A stretch of 5,469 nt of DNA from Planctomycetota bacterium. GTDB taxonomy: Bacteria; Planctomycetota; SZUA-567. The notes under the pieces were generated by a model, which had not been told where the DNA came from, searched no databases, and saw only the letters and a program-made list of their open reading frames with translations. Made by a program: the position numbers and the translations under genes. The stretch covers positions 1-5,469 of the forward strand of contig JAISYD010000165.1 in the NCBI GenBank assembly GCA_031270145.1, read 5' to 3'. Positions 1-4,659 of the stretch are shown piece by piece (within the stretch, counting starts at the first letter, position 1; each line of letters starts with the position of its first letter).

Positions 1-366
1 ATAGACGAGGCCCTGGTCAAGCTCGTTCAAGTCGAACACAAGGACGCGGTGCGGAATATCGACGCCATTCTCGAGGTGGAAGGCATCGACGGCGTGGTGA
101 TCGGCCCGTACGATCTTTCCGGATCGCTGGGGTTGCTCGGGCAACTGCAACACCCGGCGGTGTTGGAACAGTGCGAGAAGGTCGTCGCCAGTTGCAAGGC
201 GCACGCTGTCCCGTGCGGGCCGTCGATCGGCCCGGCCAACGACGGGATCATCAAATTCTGGCTGGATCGAAATGTCGATTTCATCTTCTGCGGCGACGAC
301 ATGACCTTCGTGAGCCTGGGCGTCGCCGCAACCCTCGCAAAAATAAACGACATGCGCGGAGCCTGA
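1..366 (+). CDS. HpcH/HpaI-family aldolase, C-terminal half (5'-truncated)
   Basis: Reading frame 1 is open from the first base to the TGA at 364-366 and gives 121 residues. The start lies upstream of the window; the internal GTG at 49 is not a start, because homology continues before it. HpcH/HpaI aldolases (about 250-260 aa) are divalent-metal class II enzymes that cleave 2-keto-3-deoxy acids, such as 2,4-dihydroxyhept-2-enedioate or 2-keto-3-deoxy sugar acids, to pyruvate and an aldehyde. The visible part has the family's QVE motif (fragment residues 10-12) and GIDGVVIGPYDLSGSLG (28-44). Glu12 and Asp38 are 26 residues apart, the same spacing as the metal ligands Glu149 and Asp175 of E. 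coli HpaI, so the metal site looks intact. The catalytic His and Arg of the N-terminal half are outside the window. The C-terminal stretch FIFCGDDMTFVSLG matches the last barrel strand and helix. The substrate is unknown. Citrate-lyase beta-like or sulfosugar-acid aldolases of the same superfamily are alternatives. Confidence 0.9.
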   Translation: MDEALVKLVQVEHKDAVRNIDAILEVEGIDGVVIGPYDLSGSLGLLGQLQHPAVLEQCEKVVASCKAHAVPCGPSIGPANDGIIKFWLDRNVDFIFCGDDMTFVSLGVAATLAKINDMRGA

Positions 367-387
367 TCAACTTTCCGGCTCTGGAGA

Positions 388-411
388 CGACTTCGGGGAA
401 GCGTTTTTTTT
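388..411 (+). terminator. Probable intrinsic terminator after the aldolase gene
   Basis: A short hairpin begins 21 bases after the aldolase stop. CG (388-389) and CTTC (391-394) pair with GAAG (398-401) and CG (402-403), with one bulged A at 390 and a GGG loop. Eight T residues (404-411) follow immediately. The stem is only six base pairs, so strength is uncertain, but a GC stem directly abutting a T tract is the expected form. It would separate the aldolase transcript from the genes downstream. Confidence 0.5.
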
Positions 412-430
412 CGTTTCCGATGTTTCCGCA

Positions 431-458
431 TTGACAGTCGGCGGCGTTTGGTTACGAT
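431..458 (+). promoter_or_regulatory. Candidate sigma-70-type promoter for the dehydrogenase/TRAP genes
   Basis: A perfect -35 hexamer TTGACA (431-436) is followed after 16 bases by TACGAT (453-458), which matches four of the six positions of TATAAT, including the key first T, second A and last T. Transcription would start near 465 and give a 5' leader of about 155 bases before the ATG at 620. It lies in the AT-rich gap, downstream of a likely terminator, which is where a promoter is expected. This is a motif match only. Confidence 0.5.
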
Positions 459-619
459 TATGTCACTAGGGGCGGTTTTCCGGTTGTCCCGCGCTTTTTG
501 CCCAAGATGGTTGCCCTTGCCCGACTTGTTTATTTTCACTAGCGCCATATTGCCTTGCTTGGATCGCAAAGGGCCGCGTTTTCAATTCCATATGTTTTTG
601 GCGAAAAGGAATCTCAGCC

Positions 620-1549
620 ATGAGAATCCTGATTACCCCGCGCTCATTCGGGAAGAGCGATCCCGAGGTTTTCCGGACGCTCCGGGAAGCCGGGCTGGAA
701 ATGATCCTGAACGACAGCGGCGGCATCCTGTCCCGCGAAGATCTGATCCAGCGCCTGCGGGGTTGCGCCGGGGTGATCCTGGGGGTCGATCCCCTGGACG
801 CCGGCGTCCTGGCCCGGGCGCCGGAATTGCGGGCGGTGGCCAAATACGGGGTGGGCGTCGACAACATCGACCTGGAGGAATGCAAGCGCCGGGGCATCAA
901 GGTGTCCCGGACCGCGGGCGCCAACTCCGACGCGGTGGCGGACTACGCCTTCGCCATGCTGCTGGCCGCGGCCCGGCGGCTGACGGAAATCGACGCCAAA
1001 TGCCGCCGCCGCGACTGGTCGAAACTCGCCAGCCTCGACGTCTTCGGCAAGACCCTGGGCCTGCTCGGCCTGGGGGCGGTCGGGAGGGGGATGGCGGCGC
1101 GCGCCAGGGGGTTCGGCATGCGGATACTGGCCCATGACGTCGTCTGGGACGACGCCTACGCCGCCGCCGCCGGAATTGAAAGGGCCGGCCCGGACCGCAT
1201 CTGCGCCGAGGCCGACTTCATCAGCGTGCACGCGCCCCTGAACGACGACACCCGGGGCATGATCGGCCGGGAGCGACTGGCGGCCATGAAAAGGACCGCC
1301 GTGGTCGTCAACACCGCGAGGGGCGGCATAATCGACGAGGAGGCCCTTCTGGAGGCGCTGAAACGGAAGGCCATTTACGCCGCCGGCGTCGACGCCTTCG
1401 AGGAGGAGCCGCCGAAAAACCCGGACTGGTACACCCTCGACAACTTGATCCTGGGTTCGCACTCCGCCGCCTCCACCAATGGCGCGACGGAAAAGATGGG
1501 ACGCCTGGCCGCGGCGAACCTGTTGCGCGATTTGGGATTGCAAGAATGA
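620..1549 (+). CDS. D-2-hydroxyacid dehydrogenase (phosphoglycerate dehydrogenase-like)
   Basis: This 309-residue protein is a cytoplasmic NAD(P)-dependent D-isomer-specific 2-hydroxyacid dehydrogenase, which interconverts a 2-hydroxy acid and a 2-oxo acid. The split substrate-binding domain (about 1-95 and 283-309) contains YGVGVDNID (76-84), typical of phosphoglycerate dehydrogenases. The central Rossmann domain carries GLGAVG (150-155). The catalytic triad is visible as Arg234 in NTARGGIIDE, Glu263 in FEEEPP and His281 in LGSHSA. There is no C-terminal ACT domain, and the length is that of short catabolic members rather than biosynthetic SerA. The ATG at 620 has an AAGGA site (606-610) nine bases upstream. 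It is the first gene after the promoter candidate, with a sugar-type dehydrogenase 46 bp downstream. In that setting a role on hydroxypyruvate, glyoxylate, tartronate semialdehyde or a sugar-derived 2-oxo acid is more likely than serine synthesis. That is inference; sulfolactate-type dehydrogenases of the same family are another possibility. Confidence 0.9.
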   Translation: MRILITPRSFGKSDPEVFRTLREAGLEMILNDSGGILSREDLIQRLRGCAGVILGVDPLDAGVLARAPELRAVAKYGVGVDNIDLEECKRRGIKVSRTAGANSDAVADYAFAMLLAAARRLTEIDAKCRRRDWSKLASLDVFGKTLGLLGLGAVGRGMAARARGFGMRILAHDVVWDDAYAAAAGIERAGPDRICAEADFISVHAPLNDDTRGMIGRERLAAMKRTAVVVNTARGGIIDEEALLEALKRKAIYAAGVDAFEEEPPKNPDWYTLDNLILGSHSAASTNGATEKMGRLAAANLLRDLGLQE

Positions 1550-1584
1550 CGCTTGGCCGGCGGCGGACGTTTTCGGGCGAATGA

Positions 1585-1590
1585 AAGGGA
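1585..1590 (+). promoter_or_regulatory. Ribosome binding site that fixes the start at 1596
   Basis: AAGGGA lies five bases before the ATG at 1596. Two upstream in-frame ATGs (1479 and 1581) are less likely. The one at 1479 would lie inside the preceding gene and add a 39-residue arginine/tryptophan-rich tail foreign to the family. The one at 1581 has no good purine-rich site before it. The protein starting at 1596 begins MKAVRIEKPG, as expected for this family. Confidence 0.75.
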
Positions 1591-1595
1591 CGGAC

Positions 1596-2615
1596 ATGAA
1601 AGCTGTACGCATTGAAAAACCTGGCGACATCGGACTGGTCGAAATCGAAAAGCCCAAAATTTCCCATCCGCGGGAGGTATTGATCAAAGTCGTCTGCGGC
1701 AGCATCTGCGGCTCCGACATCGGCATTTACAAGGGCACCAACTCCGTGGCCACCTACCCCATCATCATCGGGCACGAATTCGGCGGCGTGATCGAGGAAG
1801 TCGGCTCCGAGGCCGGCCCCCTCAAGGCCGGCGACCTGGTGGCGGTGGATCCGGTGCGCTCCTGCGGCCATTGCTACGCCTGCCTCCACGGCCGGCAGAA
1901 CGTCTGCTCCAGCGTCAAATGCGTCGGCGTCCATATGCCGGGCGGCTTCTCCGAATATGTGGTCGTCCCGGCCGAGCGCGCCAACAAGGTGGACCCGGCC
2001 AGGATTTCCCCCGAGCTGATCTGCCTGATCGAGCCTTATTCCATCGGCGTGCAGGTGAACAGCCGCGGCCGCGTCGCCAAGGGCGACCGGGTGCTGGTCA
2101 TGGGCTGCGGCCCGGCCGGCCTCTGCATCATCCAGGACGCCAAGGCCAGGGGCGCGGTGATCATCGCCTCCGACATCATCGACGCCCGCCTGGAAGTGGC
2201 GAAAAAAATGGGCGCCTCCGCCACGGTCAATGTGCAAAAGCGGGACATCCGCGAGGCGGTGGCCGAATTCACCGGCGGCGAGGGCATGCCGGTGGTGGTC
2301 GACGCGGCCTGCACGGTGGAATCCTTCCCGCTGGCCCTCGATCTGGCCTGTCCGGCCGGCCGGGCGGTGATCATGGGGCTGGGCGCCCCGATGTCGCAGG
2401 TGGCCGCCGTGGCCGTGACCAAGAAGGAACTGGACGTCATCGGCTCCCGCCTCAACAATTATCGCTTCGCCGAAGTCATCGATGGCATGGAGCGCGGCAT
2501 CTACAACCCCGAACTCCTTCGCTCGCACACCTTCCCCCTGTCCGACGCGGTCAAGGCGGTGAACCTGGTGCTGAATCACCCGGAGGAGGTGCGCAAGGTG
2601 GTCCTGAATTTCTGA
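1596..2615 (+). CDS. Zinc-dependent medium-chain dehydrogenase, RspB/L-gulonate/L-galactonate dehydrogenase-like
   Basis: This 339-residue cytoplasmic enzyme belongs to the zinc-binding alcohol/polyol dehydrogenases, which oxidise a secondary hydroxyl of a polyol or sugar acid with NAD(P)+. The N-terminal GroES-like domain has Cys38 in ICGSD, His60-Glu61 in the GHEFGGVIEEVG signature and Glu146 in LIEPYSIG, the catalytic-zinc set. Cys90, Cys93, Cys96 and Cys104 form the complete structural-zinc lobe. The Rossmann domain (about 155-290) carries MGCGPAG (169-175). VAVDPVRSCGHCYAC, the DAAC motif (236-239) and GSRLNNYRF (283-291) recall E. coli RspB and L-galactonate dehydrogenase LgoD, which have nearly the same length. 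That comparison is from memory and supports a sugar-acid substrate without identifying it. The gene lies 46 bp after the 2-hydroxyacid dehydrogenase gene, with no terminator between, so the two are probably cotranscribed. Sorbitol, threonine or idonate dehydrogenase activity are alternatives within the family. Confidence 0.9.
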   Translation: MKAVRIEKPGDIGLVEIEKPKISHPREVLIKVVCGSICGSDIGIYKGTNSVATYPIIIGHEFGGVIEEVGSEAGPLKAGDLVAVDPVRSCGHCYACLHGRQNVCSSVKCVGVHMPGGFSEYVVVPAERANKVDPARISPELICLIEPYSIGVQVNSRGRVAKGDRVLVMGCGPAGLCIIQDAKARGAVIIASDIIDARLEVAKKMGASATVNVQKRDIREAVAEFTGGEGMPVVVDAACTVESFPLALDLACPAGRAVIMGLGAPMSQVAAVAVTKKELDVIGSRLNNYRFAEVIDGMERGIYNPELLRSHTFPLSDAVKAVNLVLNHPEEVRKVVLNF

Positions 2616-2644
2616 AACGGCGGGCGAACGAGTCTTAAATTTCG

Positions 2645-2680
2645 CGCCCCCGCCGGCGCTGTCCATCCCGGGGCGGGGCG
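2645..2680 (+). other. GC-rich inverted repeat (possible RNA hairpin)
   Basis: CGCCCCCGCC (2645-2654) can pair with GGCGGGGCG (2672-2680) as nine G-C pairs with one bulged C, closing a 17-base loop. No T run follows on the + strand, so it is not a standard intrinsic terminator. It could protect or pause the message between the enzyme genes and the transporter genes. Confidence 0.5.
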
Positions 2681-2708
2681 AACGCCAAGCGCGCAACCGA
2701 CCAACCGA

Positions 2709-2728
2709 CCGGGCGGCGGTCGCCCCGG
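2709..2728 (+). other. Small GC hairpin upstream of dctQ
   Basis: CCGGGCG (2709-2715) pairs with CGCCCCGG (2721-2728), with one bulged C and a five-base loop (GCGGT). It ends 24 bases before the dctQ ribosome binding site, AAGG at 2753-2756. It has no T tract. Any regulatory role is inference. Confidence 0.4.
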
Positions 2729-2763
2729 CTCCGTAATCACCCAGGCAAAGCAAAGGCAAGCGT

Positions 2764-3270
2764 ATGGGACGATTGATCAAGGTCTGCACCAAGCTGCTTG
2801 AGGCGTTCGGGGCGCTGGCGCTGCTGGTTCTGACCCTCATGGTGTTCTTCAACGTGGTGCTCCGCTATGGTTTCAACTCCAGCATCACCGTGACCGAGGA
2901 GCTTGGCCGCTACCTCATGGTGTGGCTGCTCTTCGTCGGCGCCATCCTCGCGGCCGGCATCGACGCCCATGTGCGGGTGGACATGTTCGTCGGGAAACTT
3001 CCCCGGCTGCCGCGAGTCTGGGTGAACATCGTTTGCGACCTGATCATGCTTTACTGCTGTTGGCTCATCGTGGTCGGCGGCTATGATCAAACCATCCTGA
3101 ACCGGAAGAATTTCCTGCCGGTGAGCGGCCTGCCGGAATCGCTGATTTACGGCTCCTGCCTCCTGGCCGGCATACTCATCGGATTGATCCTGCTGGCTCG
3201 GCTGGCCGGCCGGATCGCCTCGCTCGGCCGGCCGGAGCCGGCGGCCCAAGCCAACCAGACGGAGGGTTGA
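2764..3270 (+). CDS. dctQ: TRAP transporter small permease subunit DctQ
   Basis: This 168-residue inner-membrane protein is the small subunit of a tripartite ATP-independent periplasmic transporter and works with DctM and the periplasmic binding protein. Four hydrophobic segments fit the family fold: about 12-32, 49-65, 86-106 and 126-147. The diagnostic stretch FNVVLRYGFNSSI (29-41) is followed by TEELGRYLMVWLLFVGA (44-60) and the acidic loop AAGIDAHVRVDMF (63-75), all characteristic of DctQ. The length is normal and there is no fusion to DctM. AAGG at 2753-2756, seven bases upstream, supports the ATG at 2764. The stop is three bases before the dctM start, so the two permease genes are almost certainly translationally linked. 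The 3' end of the gene encodes a GC-rich inverted repeat and a polar tail (about 155-168) without obvious conservation. Confidence 0.95.
   Translation: MGRLIKVCTKLLEAFGALALLVLTLMVFFNVVLRYGFNSSITVTEELGRYLMVWLLFVGAILAAGIDAHVRVDMFVGKLPRLPRVWVNIVCDLIMLYCCWLIVVGGYDQTILNRKNFLPVSGLPESLIYGSCLLAGILIGLILLARLAGRIASLGRPEPAAQANQTEG
3199..3240 (+). repeat. Long GC inverted repeat inside the end of dctQ
   Basis: The left arm CGGCTGGCCGGCCG (3199-3212) is complementary to CGGCCGGCC plus AGCCG (3225-3233 and 3236-3240), with two unpaired G at 3234-3235 and a 12-base loop. Fourteen pairs, nearly all G-C, make this the strongest hairpin seen in the window. It ends 20 bases before the GGAGGG site of dctM. It is coding (about residues 146-159 of DctQ), so it may simply follow from GGC/CGG codons, or it may affect mRNA stability or the ratio of the two permease subunits. 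Confidence 0.65.
3261..3266 (+). promoter_or_regulatory. Ribosome binding site of dctM
   Basis: GGAGGG lies seven bases before the ATG at 3274 and overlaps the last codons of dctQ. Ribosomes ending dctQ at 3270 would be positioned directly at the dctM start, which supports coupled translation. Confidence 0.8.
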
Positions 3271-3273
3271 TCG

Positions 3274-4563
3274 ATGCTGGCAACGCTTATCATTTTCCTG
3301 GTCGGGCTGGTCGTCTTCATCGTCATTGGCATCCCCATCGCCTTCGCGCTCCTGTCCTGCTCCGTCGTCCTCATGTTCCACCTGAACGAGTTCGATCCGC
3401 AAATCGTGGCCCAGCGCCTGGTGGCCGGCGGCTCCAACTTCGCGCTCATGGCCATCCCCTTCTTCATCCTGGCCGGCGAGGTGATGAACGCCGGCGGCCT
3501 GTCGCAGCGGATCGTCGATCTGCCGCTCAAGCTGTTCGGGCACGTCCGGGGCGGCCTGGGCTACGTCGCCATCGTCGCCACCGTCATCATGGCCAGCCTC
3601 TCCGGCTCGGCCGTGGCCGACACCGCCGCCATCGCCTCCATCCTCCTCCCCATGATGCGGCAGGCCGGCTACCCCATCCTCACCGCGGCCGGGCTGGTCT
3701 CGGCCGGCGGCATCATCGCCCCCATCATCCCCCCCTCCATGCCCTTCATCCTCTTCGGGGTGACCGGCAACGTCTCCATTTTCCGGCTGTTCATGGGCGG
3801 CATCGTGCCGGGGTTGATCATGGGCCTCGGGCTGATGATCACCTGGTTCTTCCACAACCGGCGGCTGAACCTGGAGCTCCAGCCCCGGGCGTCGCTCGGC
3901 GAAATCCTGCGCACCGCCGTCAGCAGCGTCTGGGCGCTGGCGCTCCCGGTGATCATCATCGGCGGCTTCCGCATCGGCGTTTTCACCGCCACCGAGGCCG
4001 GCGCCGTGGCGGCGGGGTACGCCATGATCGTCGGCTTCCTGGTCTACCGCGAATTGAAGTTCAGGATTTTTTACCAGGTGCTGGTCGGCACGGTGAAAAC
4101 GGTGGGGGTGGTGATGTTCCTGGTGGCGGCGGCCAACGTCAGCGCCTACCTCATGGCGGTGGCCCAGCTCCCGGACGCGGTGGCCGAAATCTTCGGCCCG
4201 CTGATCGAAAGCCCGCGGCTCCTGATGCTGACGATCATGCTGTTCACCCTCTTCGTCGGCATGGTGATGGACCTGTCCCCGGCCATCCTCATCCTGGTGC
4301 CGGTGCTGATGCCGCTGGTCCGCCAGGCCGGGATAAACGAGACCTACTTCGGCATCCTTTTCACCCTGAACCTGTGCATCGGGCTCATCACGCCGCCGGT
4401 CGGCAACGTCCTGAACGTCATAACCGGCATCGCCAAGATCAAGTTCGACGAGGCGGCCAGGGGCGTGTTCCCCTATCTTTGCGCCCATGTGGCGGTGCTG
4501 GCCGTCCTGATCGCCTGGCCGGATTTGACCATCGTCCCCCTGCGCTTCTTCACGGCGCGCTGA
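3274..4563 (+). CDS. dctM: TRAP transporter large permease subunit DctM
   Basis: This 429-residue protein has the usual length of an unfused DctM and about eleven to twelve hydrophobic segments spread over its whole length. DctM forms the inner-membrane translocation channel and, in characterised members, drives uptake with a sodium gradient. Family signatures visible are IPFFILAGEVMNAGG (61-75), SGSAVADTAAIASILLPMM (110-128), the PPSMPFILFG reentrant motif (153-162), TEAGAVAAGYA (240-250), MDLSPAILILVPVLMP (332-347) and GLITPPVGNVLNV (370-382). The paired small-residue and Pro-rich motifs lie where the two pseudo-symmetric halves bind cation and substrate. The gene starts three bases after dctQ with a strong GGAGGG site and is complete. 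A 96-bp spacer separates it from dctP. The substrate cannot be read from the permease; it follows the binding protein. Confidence 0.96.
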   Translation: MLATLIIFLVGLVVFIVIGIPIAFALLSCSVVLMFHLNEFDPQIVAQRLVAGGSNFALMAIPFFILAGEVMNAGGLSQRIVDLPLKLFGHVRGGLGYVAIVATVIMASLSGSAVADTAAIASILLPMMRQAGYPILTAAGLVSAGGIIAPIIPPSMPFILFGVTGNVSIFRLFMGGIVPGLIMGLGLMITWFFHNRRLNLELQPRASLGEILRTAVSSVWALALPVIIIGGFRIGVFTATEAGAVAAGYAMIVGFLVYRELKFRIFYQVLVGTVKTVGVVMFLVAAANVSAYLMAVAQLPDAVAEIFGPLIESPRLLMLTIMLFTLFVGMVMDLSPAILILVPVLMPLVRQAGINETYFGILFTLNLCIGLITPPVGNVLNVITGIAKIKFDEAARGVFPYLCAHVAVLAVLIAWPDLTIVPLRFFTAR

Positions 4564-4585
4564 CGGGGAAGTCCGCAACCCAGCC

Positions 4586-4600
4586 GGCGCCGCGGGCGCC
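4586..4600 (+). other. Perfect GC hairpin between dctM and dctP
   Basis: GGCGCC (4586-4591) and GGCGCC (4595-4600) form a perfect six-pair G-C stem with a GCG loop. Two more C-G pairs (4584-4585 with 4602-4603) are possible if C4601 is bulged. It starts 23 bases after the dctM stop and is not followed by a T tract; the nearest run is five T at 4643-4647. It may be a processing or stabilising element that allows more binding protein than permease to be made. That role is inference. Confidence 0.5.
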
Positions 4601-4647
4601 CGGATTCGTCTGGTCGGGTCCGGGGGCTTCGGGCGGCGGCGATTTTT

Positions 4648-4653
4648 AAGGAG
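4648..4653 (+). promoter_or_regulatory. Strong ribosome binding site of dctP
   Basis: AAGGAG, a near-perfect anti-Shine-Dalgarno match, lies six bases before the ATG at 4660. The sequence just before it (GATTTTTAAGGAGAG) is locally AT-rich and should be unstructured. This predicts high translation, as expected for an abundant periplasmic binding protein, and it fixes the start of dctP. Confidence 0.85.
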
Positions 4654-4659
4654 AGAAAG

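Larger units (their letters stand above)
367..619. other. AT-richer intergenic region with the likely control region
   Basis: This 253-bp spacer is clearly richer in A and T than the flanking genes. It holds a possible terminator near its left end and a promoter candidate near 431-458, followed by a leader of about 150 bases before the next gene. The leader contains three copies of TTGCCC (498-503, 511-516, 517-522) and an imperfect palindrome TTGC-N7-GCAA (555-569). Neither can be assigned to a known regulator. No open reading frame here looks protein-coding. Confidence 0.6.
2616..2763. other. GC-rich spacer between the dehydrogenase pair and the TRAP genes
   Basis: This 148-bp gap has no convincing promoter and no T-tract terminator. 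It contains two potential hairpins (2645-2680 and 2709-2728), listed separately. The sequence GGGCGAACG occurs twice (around 2621 and 2677), and ACCGACC is repeated just before the second hairpin. Transcription could continue through it, or be attenuated or processed here. The sequence does not decide. Confidence 0.5.

Noticed and set aside
505..525. Possible sigma-54 promoter (GG-N10-GC) near TGGTTGCCCTTGC
   Set aside because: The spacing between the GG and GC elements is wrong (eight bases, not ten), so the key feature of a -24/-12 promoter is absent.
463..542. Direct repeat TCACTAG at 463-469 and 536-542, 73 bp apart (close to seven helical turns)
   Set aside because: A seven-base match within a 250-bp spacer is expected by chance, and no regulator or inverted symmetry supports it.
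448..1137. A 229-codon + strand frame running from the spacer into the 2-hydroxyacid dehydrogenase gene
   Set aside because: The part inside the gene is an Arg/Gly/Pro-rich off-frame translation, and the spacer part contains the promoter region. It has no family resemblance.
1479..1595. An earlier start for the zinc dehydrogenase
   Set aside because: It would overlap the previous gene by 71 bases and add residues not found in the family. The ATG at 1596 has its own ribosome site and gives the expected N-terminus and length.
1308..2852. A 514-codon open frame on the - strand opposite the zinc dehydrogenase
   Set aside because: It spans two genes and an intergenic gap, has a low-complexity composition (GADD/HRHQ-type repeats) and no recognisable domain. 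It is an antisense shadow of high GC.
3267..4649. A 460-codon + strand open frame overlapping dctM in another frame
   Set aside because: The product is an Arg/His/Pro/Gly-rich string with no membrane segments. DctM in the neighbouring frame is complete and conserved.
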